Source: Virgibacillus sp. AGTR (GTDB taxonomy: Bacteria > Bacillota > Bacilli > Bacillales > Amphibacillaceae). Taken from it: DNA of 47,726 nucleotides. The notes below the pieces were generated by a model, which was not told where the DNA came from, made no database searches, and saw only the letters and a list, made by a program, of their open reading frames with translations. The stretch spans positions 1 through 47,726 of the forward strand of contig NZ_JAJERH010000029.1 in assembly GCF_016919725.2 (NCBI RefSeq), given 5' to 3'. A program made the translations under genes and the position numbers. This document shows, piece after piece, positions 41,246 through 47,726 of the stretch (position 1 is its first letter; each line of letters starts with the position of its first letter).

Positions 41246-41787
41246 GTATATAGTATACCACTTTTATGTTTTAAATCAATAATTTCTAATATTTAAATAA
41301 TAATTGAATCATCAGTATTATATTCATTGCTATATTCCTTTTGGTAAGCAGATAAAATGATGAAAAGAAAAACATAGCAAAATATAAAAATCTTAACTTA
41401 TGAAAAGTTGCATGATTTTCTGGTCCAATCCATCAAGTCTAACATTAAGCATACTCAATCTTATAGCCGTTATTTACTTGTAAATGTTGTTAGCTGCATC
41501 AAAAATAAGAAGCAAAAAGTTTTAGATTAATTCTAAAACGAAAGACGACATTAATCGGGCGGCCCAACATTATCTATTTGCCGTTATCTTTAGTAAATAC
41601 CTACTTAATCGGATTCTATATACTCAAAACTTTTTCAATTCAATGGCTCATTGAGGAAAATTAACTGTAAGTCCTTTCGGTATAACATTTATTAAACTGT
41701 TCAACTTTTTGGTTTTCAAATCATTTTGGTAACCAGAGCCCCTACGGGATCCTATCGTAATCCAACATACCCTGCATTAACGAACCA

Positions 41788-42567
41788 TTAGCTGAAAGCT
41801 TCTTTTTGTCCAACCTGTTTGTAATTACCAATATACAATAAAATTATACCTACTAACAAAATCACTGATGCAAAAATTAGCGCTCCATTATAATCACTAG
41901 TACGGTATGTCAACATCCCTGCAATGATGGGACCTATAATTTGTCCGATCCCGTATGAAGCTGTTAAGTATCCAATCGTCTTGTTGCTATTTTGAAAGGA
42001 TAAGCTTTCCCCTTTAGATACAGTCAAAGTAGTAATTCCCATAAATGTTCCTTCGAATAAAAAGGCTCCTAGAAAAACACCAACAGCACTGTGCGTCAGA
42101 ACCGGTAGTATGACTCCAAGGATCTGGGCTGTGAATGCTCCATACAAAGCGTTACTACCATAAAAAATGCCCGACAAGGATTGACGTTTATGAGCTTCAA
42201 GCGTTTCTAACACAATTCCAGAAGCTAAAACAAATACAAGTCCACTGCTTATTCCGGAAACCAGTCTCAAGATCAACCAAAATACAGAATTGAAAGTTAC
42301 CCCCATTAGGATGGTCGTGATAATGTTAATAACCAGATAGAACTTTAAATAATACGCCTTTCCTTTTTTTCAACTATAAAAGCTGGCAACCAATGCGCCG
42401 AAAAGATAACCGAGATAATTAGAGGAGGCTAAATACCCGGCCATCTTTTCGGATAAATGGACGTCGTGTTGCATAAAGGGAAGAATAGGAGTGTAAGCAA
42501 TTCTTCCGATCCCCATAACAATCATTAAAGAAGCCATTCCAGCTACTAGTGCATAAACAGGTCTCAT
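41788..42567 (-). pseudogene. broken MFS transporter (YbfB/YjiJ-like)
   Basis: One frame of 260 codons interrupted by a TGA at 42370-42372 (SFYS, stop, KKGKAYY). The start (AGMASLMIVMGIGRIAYTPI) and the FWLILRLVSGISSGLVFVLA helix fit YbfB/YjiJ-type MFS proteins of about 390 aa. Here TM1-TM5 join abruptly to the last helices at about VGVFLGA-FLFEGTFMG, so roughly 130 residues of the middle are gone. Nonsense codon plus internal deletion: non-functional. It lies 20 bp upstream-coupled to the nitronate monooxygenase gene. Confidence 0.8.
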
Positions 42568-42587
42568 CCAATATCTCCCCTTTTTCC

Positions 42588-43655
42588 TTATCTGTATTTC
42601 ACAAGATCATCAACTTGAGAAACGATGTCTGCAATTATGGAAGCAGCGGATTTTCGTTTGCTTAATCGAGGGCTTTGACCGCTCCAAAGATGGACCCATT
42701 CCGGTCTATTTTGTTTGGCTGCCTCACTTCGAATCTGTTTGGTCAATGTGTGTTGCACCGGGTAACCTGGGAGGGACCGTTCATATGGAGCCATTTTCGT
42801 GATAAATTCATTTTGAATCCCTCTTGCTGGTTTACCACTAAATGCCGAAGTGATGACTGGATGCTCCTCGGTGCTGGTCAAAATCGCCTCGATTTGTTGC
42901 TTATTCGCTCCACTTTCCAAACTGGTAACAAAAGCGGTTCCCATTTGAACGGCTTGGGCTCCCAGTGTAAGAGAAGCCAAAACACCTCTCCCGTCCATTA
43001 TGCCTCCTGCGGCAATTACCGGAATATTGACATGATCAACTGTTTGCGGGATAAGCGCCATCGTTCCAATCATGGCCTTATCAAATGATGCCGAAAACGT
43101 TCCACGATGACCTCCAGCTTCACTTCCCTGCATAACGACCATATCTATACCGTGTTCTTCATTGATCATTGCTTCTTTAACAGTAGTTGCTGTCCCCATA
43201 ACGATAGTACCTTTCTGTTTTAACTGTTGAACTTCTTCTTTAGAAGGAACGCCGAATGTAAAACTGCAAACAGGCACCCGTTCTTCTAAAATAATTTCCA
43301 TTTGCTTTTCAAATAAATGGGTCAACGGTTTTGTAACTTTCGGTTCCGTTAATTTTAATTCTTTGCGAAAGGGACGCAATAATTCATTGGCTTTTTCAAT
43401 TTCCTTTTCGGATACATTCGGTGTTTCAGAAATAAAGACATTGACTCCGAAAGGCCGATTCGTTAATTTTTTGATTTTCTGAATGGTTTGCTTCATATGT
43501 TTCGGGTTCATATAACCAGCACCTAGAGTCCCAAGTCCCCCAGCATTGGAAACAGAAGCTATAAGTTCCGGTGTCGTAGTCCCCCCTGCCATTCCTGCTT
43601 GAATAATCGGATATTGAATGTCTAGTTTCCTAGTAATCTCGTTCTCATGCCACAA
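42588..43655 (-). CDS. nitronate monooxygenase family FMN enzyme
   Basis: A 355-aa TIM-barrel flavoprotein of the 2-nitropropane dioxygenase group. Motifs: YPIIQAGMAGGTTTPELIA, NVFISETP, MQGSEAGGHRG (flavin-binding and catalytic-type His), IPVIAAGGIMDGRGVLA and GAQAVQMGTAFV. It oxidises alkyl nitronates such as 3-nitropropionate. I place the start at TTG 43655, 8 nt after AAGGAGG; upstream in-frame ATG has no ribosome binding site. The adjacent MFS gene (broken) and divergent LysR gene suggest a former detoxification unit. Confidence 0.9.
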   Translation of the reverse strand: MWHENEITRKLDIQYPIIQAGMAGGTTTPELIASVSNAGGLGTLGAGYMNPKHMKQTIQKIKKLTNRPFGVNVFISETPNVSEKEIEKANELLRPFRKELKLTEPKVTKPLTHLFEKQMEIILEERVPVCSFTFGVPSKEEVQQLKQKGTIVMGTATTVKEAMINEEHGIDMVVMQGSEAGGHRGTFSASFDKAMIGTMALIPQTVDHVNIPVIAAGGIMDGRGVLASLTLGAQAVQMGTAFVTSLESGANKQQIEAILTSTEEHPVITSAFSGKPARGIQNEFITKMAPYERSLPGYPVQHTLTKQIRSEAAKQNRPEWVHLWSGQSPRLSKRKSAASIIADIVSQVDDLVKYR

Positions 43656-43775
43656 ATCATTATTCCTCCTTACAATGGTAATAATTAAAAGGGTTTCCAA
43701 AATCCTATATCTTGATTATAATTGGAGTAAAACCACACGTAAAATGATGTTTTTTATTGCTTGTCATCAAAAATA

Positions 43776-43792
43776 TTGATATCTGAAATCAA
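43776..43792. promoter_or_regulatory. candidate LysR-type operator
   Basis: TTGATATCTGAAATCAA is a 5-bp-arm dyad containing the T-N11-A pattern of LysR-type sites, immediately before the regulator gene and in the divergent intergenic region. A looser TGATG/CATCA pair lies at 43745-43769. Confidence 0.4.
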
Positions 43793-43806
43793 AAGGGATG
43801 TTAGTC

Positions 43807-44700
43807 ATGAATTTGGAAGATCTTCGTGTTTTCACGGAAGTTGCAAAGGAAGCCAATATTACGAAAGCGGCCAAGAGTCTAAATTTTGTTCAATCCAATG
43901 TGACTGCAAAAATTAAACGACTTGAAAAGAATTATGAGACCACACTATTCTATCGTCATAAACATGGTGTGAATCTAACCGCTACTGGCGAGATTCTTTT
44001 TACTTATGCAGAAAAGGTTCTACGTCTAATGAATGATGTTGAGAAAACGTTAAAGAGCAGCAATAAGCCGAATGGAACGTTGTCCATTGGTTCAATGGAA
44101 ACAACAGCAGCTACTCGGTTACCAAATATTTTGTCTTCCTATCATAAACAATACCCACAGGTAGAGTTGTCTCTTCAAACCGGTACCACAGCAGATCTAA
44201 TAAAAGCAACTTTGAAACGCGAAATTGAAGGAGCCTTTGTAGCAGGGGAAGTTAATCATCCAGAGTTGGAGAAAATTGAGGTTGTTGAAGAAGAGTTGGT
44301 TTTGGTTTCAAAGAAAAATATCCTCACTAGCATAGATTTTGACCAACTAAACAATCAAACATTCATTGTGTTTAAGTCGGGTTGTTTTTACAGAGATATA
44401 TTGGAAAACTGGCTGGATTCAAAAGGAATTAGGCCAACCAATATGATGGAATTAAACACCTTGGATGGTGTAATAGGCTGTGTCAAAGCCGGATTAGGCA
44501 TTTCGCTTCTAACAAAGCCAGTAGCTGACAAGCTTGACAAGGATGGAGATATCACACGTTTTACACTACCAGCAGAATACGGGACGATTACAACAAGGTT
44601 TATTAATCATAAAGATATCGTTAAAACATCCGCATTCCGCGAATTTGTATCAGTTATACATTCAAGCGTATGCTTAAACAAAGTCCTAACATCATCATAA
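43807..44700 (+). CDS. LysR-family transcriptional regulator
   Basis: A 297-aa protein. N-terminal winged HTH (LEDLRVFTEVAKEANITKAA, QSNVTAKIKRLE), linker helix and a periplasmic-binding-like effector domain (GTLSIGSMETTAATRLP, LGISLLTKPVA). Start ATG 43807 with AAAAGGG at suitable spacing; the ATG at 43798 abuts that sequence. Transcribed away from the nitronate monooxygenase/MFS unit, its likely target. Confidence 0.92.
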   Translation: MNLEDLRVFTEVAKEANITKAAKSLNFVQSNVTAKIKRLEKNYETTLFYRHKHGVNLTATGEILFTYAEKVLRLMNDVEKTLKSSNKPNGTLSIGSMETTAATRLPNILSSYHKQYPQVELSLQTGTTADLIKATLKREIEGAFVAGEVNHPELEKIEVVEEELVLVSKKNILTSIDFDQLNNQTFIVFKSGCFYRDILENWLDSKGIRPTNMMELNTLDGVIGCVKAGLGISLLTKPVADKLDKDGDITRFTLPAEYGTITTRFINHKDIVKTSAFREFVSVIHSSVCLNKVLTSS

Positions 44701-44858
44701 TTTAATTCACACCTATTAGTTTTCTTTTAAATCAATTAGCCAGTTTCTCATTTTTTCAAGAAGTTTTCCATTAACCTTTAAAATTTTTGAATGGATCCAA
44801 CCTATTTATAGAATTAGAGGAAACATTGATCAGTTCAAGCATCCAAAATTCTTGTTGC

Positions 44859-45077
44859 CTATAGGTGGCTATCATAGCGTATGGCAAATTCGTCATTCAA
44901 TGTAGCTAGAGATATATTGTGTATAATTTCTGCATCATAATATCTATCATTTTGGTCTTTCAAACCAAACGCTGCTGTAGCATTTGAAATAAGGTATGTA
45001 TTAAAACCTAAATTACCACTTATTCCATATTCAGTATTACAGTTTTCGGTTTCAATCGGTTTATATACACCTACCAA
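44859..45077 (-). pseudogene. C-terminal remnant of an isochorismatase-like hydrolase
   Basis: About 70 residues: SGNLGFNTYLISNATAAFG, then YYDAEIIHNISLATLNDEFA, the end of the cysteine-hydrolase (isochorismatase) fold. The catalytic Cys region before it (normally TxxCVxxT) is scrambled to GVYKPIETENCNTEYG, and the first two thirds with Asp and Lys of the triad are absent. Confidence 0.7.
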
Positions 45078-45227
45078 GGATTTATGTATACTGCTCAGGT
45101 AAATTACTTGTTATAGTTCTTACATTTTGCATTTAGTACACCACCACACTTCCTGTTTGTTTAGCATTCTGGACCTTTTCAAAAAGAATGACGCTTTTCC
45201 TTATTTCAGATAAGCGTGTTCGATTAC

Positions 45228-45515
45228 TTAAAAAGAACTTCTTATTATAATCCCTTGCTTTTTTGCAAATTCATTGACCAGTTTTATGAATTTATTCTTA
45301 TGTATTGATACGGAATTATGAATTTCTCTTTTGTCATCAATTACATATTCATCAAATATAATAAAGTTTAAATGGTCCATTTTTTTAATAACAAATCGAT
45401 TACATTCATATTCTCCACTTCTAATATTGAAGGAATATACAAAATCAATGATTCCATCATAAAATTCCTGATCAGAAATTTCATCCTCTAAGAATGATTG
45501 TAGTAACTCTTGCAT
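45228..45515 (-). CDS. hypothetical 95-aa protein
   Basis: An acidic start (QELLQSFLEDEISDQEFYDG) suggests a helical N-terminus; the rest mixes strands (RFVIKKMDHLNFIIFDEYVI) and a C-terminal helix with KKQG. A strong AAAGGGGGA lies before ATG 45515. No family recognised; contact-dependent immunity-type proteins can look like this, but there is no toxin gene here. Confidence 0.65.
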   Translation of the reverse strand: MQELLQSFLEDEISDQEFYDGIIDFVYSFNIRSGEYECNRFVIKKMDHLNFIIFDEYVIDDKREIHNSVSIHKNKFIKLVNEFAKKQGIIIRSSF

Positions 45516-45721
45516 CTTTAATCCCCCTTTACACGAAATGTTACTGGCTATAAGAAAAAAGACTATTGTTGAAAATTGTCATTTATTCGGGGTGCCATAT
45601 ATGATTTCCCACTTCACCCCCCACCTATAATAGTTTTAGTATAGCATATTCCACAATCTGGAACTTTACAGCAATGCCGTCACAGTTCTTTTCCAAACTT
45701 GATACCGATCTCTATCTAATC

Positions 45722-46798
45722 TTATTTCACTTGTATCTCATACATATTTTCTTGTTCCTTATCACGTATTATTATTTTATAAGGAATCTTTTCAATTGAT
45801 AATTCATTTCTACTTACTTTAACAATTTGTTTTGCATACCTAGCAATTTCTTCAGCTACCTTTTGATCTTGTTTACCTTGTGATAAAGAAGTTTTCAAAA
45901 TGATTTCAAGTGGTTTTGGATGGAAGGAATAAGCAAATCCGGTCACCTCATTGAATTCTTTATGCGACTCATCCATAACGGATGTGAAAATCTGCTGCCA
46001 GCTCTCATCTCTTAATTCTGATTCGCTCTTCCGTGTTACTTCAATTTTTAAATCTAATTGCGTCTTCGCATAAATTGTATCATGTACAAGTTTTTCCATT
46101 TCGCCCTTATTTTTATTATATTGCTGCTCAGTTGCTTTAATTTCTATTTGAATACTATTCTTTGAATGATTTATACTCATAATGTTAAAGTTATAACCTT
46201 CTTGTTTCAGTACTTCCTCGGTTATTTTAAATAATTGATTAGTAAGCTCCATTTGTTTTTTACTTACATTACCCAATCCTTTCTCTTGCACCTCTACTTC
46301 TACTTTAACCTTGTCAATGTTATAGGATTGAGCCAGCTCTTTGATCATTTGCTTTATTTCATGGCCATATTCTTGTTGATATTCTTTGTCCTTCACCGTA
46401 ACAGTAAATTTTGGCGGTTCGGACGAGAAAAGCCAAGACATGATAACATTTTTCACACCTTCATAATTATTGTCATCCGTCAAAGTTTCATATGTTTTAA
46501 TTCTCAGGTTTTCCACTCTATCCTTCCGATCTTCGGTTTGCTCCATACTTTGTAAAATTTGATCCAGATAAGGAATATTTGACATCACTTTTGCCATAGT
46601 CGGGGAAATAAAAGCTGACCCAATTAACAAACAAAATACGATAGCAGCAGCACTACTACAAAATGTAATTTTCTTGCCGAAACTCCAGTTTTTCTTTTTA
46701 CCACGTTTAATGGCATTTTCAACAGCAAGATCTAATTTCTTTCCAGGAACTTCTATTTGATCAACATGCTTCTTGAAATCCGGTAGTTCATTTTTCAT
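45722..46798 (-). CDS. membrane-anchored anti-sigma factor, DUF4030 type
   Basis: A 358-aa protein: a short cytoplasmic domain (about 1-42), one membrane helix (about 44-66, ITFCSSAAAIVFCLLIGSAF), and a large extracytoplasmic region with repeated KVEVEVQEK/IEIKATEQQ-like strands of the DUF4030 kind. The gene overlaps the sigma factor end by 11 bp, the usual sigma/anti-sigma arrangement. It should hold the sigma factor at the membrane until an envelope signal. With the sigma gene carrying a stop codon it may have lost its partner. Confidence 0.82.
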   Translation of the reverse strand: MKNELPDFKKHVDQIEVPGKKLDLAVENAIKRGKKKNWSFGKKITFCSSAAAIVFCLLIGSAFISPTMAKVMSNIPYLDQILQSMEQTEDRKDRVENLRIKTYETLTDDNNYEGVKNVIMSWLFSSEPPKFTVTVKDKEYQQEYGHEIKQMIKELAQSYNIDKVKVEVEVQEKGLGNVSKKQMELTNQLFKITEEVLKQEGYNFNIMSINHSKNSIQIEIKATEQQYNKNKGEMEKLVHDTIYAKTQLDLKIEVTRKSESELRDESWQQIFTSVMDESHKEFNEVTGFAYSFHPKPLEIILKTSLSQGKQDQKVAEEIARYAKQIVKVSRNELSIEKIPYKIIIRDKEQENMYEIQVK

Positions 46799-47312
46799 TT
46801 ATCGTTTCCCCCTCCTTCAAATCTACTTTTAATTTTTTTACAGCACGGTGTAACCGTGTTTTTACTGTTCCTTCAGGACATATTAGCGTTTCGGCAATCT
46901 GTTTAATTGTAAAATCCTTGTAATATCGTAAAATAACAACTGTCTTATATTGCACTTCAAGACGGTTAATTGCTTCAATCAAGTCGATGCTTCCCTCAAG
47001 CTCATTATATTCAGTTGTAGACTGCTCCTCCATTTTTTCAGTAGGAATCATTCTCTTATGTTTCCGAATGAAATCCAAAGCCTCATTAATTAAAATTCGA
47101 GTTAGCCACGTAGAAAAATATTCTGTTTTCTCTATTGTTTTCATAGATACGTAAGCTTTGTATATGGTTTCCTGAACGATATCTAATGCATCAGCTTCAT
47201 TTTTCACATACAAATAGGCCATGCGGTATAACTTGTTTTTTTCTTTTTGGATTAATTCCTGAAAAGCTTTGTTGTTTCCTCATATGGCTTTTTTTATTTC
47301 ACTCTGTTGCAA
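46788..47312 (-). pseudogene. ECF sigma factor gene with an early in-frame TGA
   Basis: Read from the TTG at 47312, which has GGGAGGAAGC in front, the frame is QQSEIKKAI, TGA (47280-47282), then GNNKAFQELIQKEKNKLYRM and onward to the end at 46788. Region 2 (YVKNEADALDIVQETIYKAY) and region 4 (QIAETLICPEGTVKTRLHRA) are intact, and length without the stop is a normal ~174 aa. The ATG at 47222 has no ribosome binding site and would cut part of region 2. So the gene is otherwise perfect with one nonsense codon, likely a recent CGA/AGA-to-TGA change or a sequencing error. Confidence 0.75.
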
Positions 47313-47368
47313 CTTGCTTCCTCCCCCCGTTTAATACTTAGACTCATAATAAGCCTAAAACGTTTCAA

Positions 47369-47398
47369 TAAAAAAGGAATCCCTAAGTTGAGATTCCT
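47369..47398 (-). terminator. terminator of a gene outside the window
   Basis: AGGAATC (47375-47381) pairs with GATTCCT (47392-47398); on the minus strand the stem is followed by TTTTTT. It would stop minus-strand transcripts entering from beyond the right edge. 47399-47726 has scattered coding-like scraps on the plus strand (for example IALVQEWGSWVTHRKHF) but no supportable gene. Confidence 0.65.
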
Positions 47399-47726
47399 AA
47401 CAGTAATCTATTCTATTAAGTCCGAATGCCTAAGAAGAAAATTGCCTTAGTTCAGGAATGGGGTAGTTGGGTTACACATAGAAAACATTTCAGAGAAGAC
47501 TAATTATTAACGAATTGAAACCAAGTTCAAAAAATCTATGATTGAGCTCATAAAATATGATTCTAAACTTAAAAATACCAAAACGGCTAAATAATATGAA
47601 TTCTTCTATGCTTCGTATGGGTTTTGTAGAATGGGTTATGAATGCACCCTTTAAAGAATAGTAAAAGTAACCCGAGATATACAGGAAAACCTATATATTA
47701 TGGGTTTTTCAAATAGTTATCTATTT

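Noticed and set aside
42675-43088. 137-codon plus-strand frame across the nitronate monooxygenase gene
   Set aside because: Antisense shadow; motifs of the monooxygenase on the other strand are complete.
42370-47282. Reading TGA as a sense codon (Trp or Sec), because several genes are broken by TGA
   Set aside because: The affected genes also carry deletions or frameshifts or sit in decaying DNA, intact genes use TGA as stop (for example the region's frameshift ends), and no SECIS-like structure follows the codons.
1-47726. CRISPR array, rRNA or tRNA genes
   Set aside because: No regularly spaced direct repeats and no cloverleaf or rRNA-like conserved blocks were found on either strand.

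Overview
The window is AT-rich DNA from a Gram-positive Bacillaceae-type bacterium, closest in feel to Oceanobacillus, Virgibacillus or Gracilibacillus. The genus is an inference from gene content, strong AAGGAGG-type ribosome binding sites, AT-rich codon use and palindromic intergenic repeats of a kind seen in Bacillaceae; no rRNA or marker gene is present. No tRNA, rRNA or CRISPR array was seen.

Layout. 1-5.1 kb: a VOC protein, a small WYL-like gene behind a LexA-type (SOS) box, an orphan 271-aa protein, a scar of phage origin (frameshifted endolysin abutting an integrase tail), a SorC-type regulator and a lipoprotein. 5.2-26 kb: an anaerobic nitrate/NO respiration island. On the minus strand it holds narG-narH-(620-bp gap)-narJ-narI, a four-His membrane protein, a TPR protein, moaA, a moeB-like gene, a decayed remnant, moaE and moaD. 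It also holds a radical-SAM/SPASM gene, a Crp/Fnr-family regulator on the plus strand, and a heme-copper enzyme operon (small subunit, CuA subunit, subunit I) followed by SCO and a CtaG-like gene. 26.3-28.3 kb, plus strand: ResA-like, CcdA and a CueP-family copper lipoprotein. 28.4-47.7 kb: a patchwork of small single genes (acyltransferase, DUF523/TudS, MazG-like, class A beta-lactamase-like hydrolase, DUF2200, DedA, YcdB-like, SRPBCC, DUF1062), a run of tiny membrane proteins, a nitronate monooxygenase/LysR pair, and an ECF sigma/anti-sigma pair. Much of this part is decaying: IS3 remnants and pseudogenes of yfiT, an MFS transporter and an isochorismatase.

How it works together. NarGHI reduces nitrate with quinol electrons; NarJ and the Moa genes supply assembly and cofactor. 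The operon usually annotated as a ba3-type cytochrome c oxidase has the HPxxY active-site motif changed to HTLVN, losing the Tyr essential to oxygen reductases, while all six heme/CuB His and the CuA ligands are kept. This matches expectation for a B-family nitric oxide reductase (bNOR / CuA-NOR of Bacillus azotoformans type). Four transcription units (narG, the radical-SAM gene, the NO-reductase-like operon and the DUF2269 gene at 5304) each carry a TGTGA-N6-TCAC(A/T/C) box with a -10-like hexamer at the spacing that puts the box at -41.5, so one Crp/Fnr activator probably controls them together. The only such regulator visible (20862-21557) contains no cysteine, so it cannot be a classical Cys-ligated Fe-S Fnr.

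The best leads are the Tyr-less heme-copper enzyme, the four-promoter regulon with its Cys-free regulator, a dispersed hairpin repeat with compensating stem changes (one copy inside the nar operon), and an orphan ~195-nt transcription unit at 41.05-41.25 kb.
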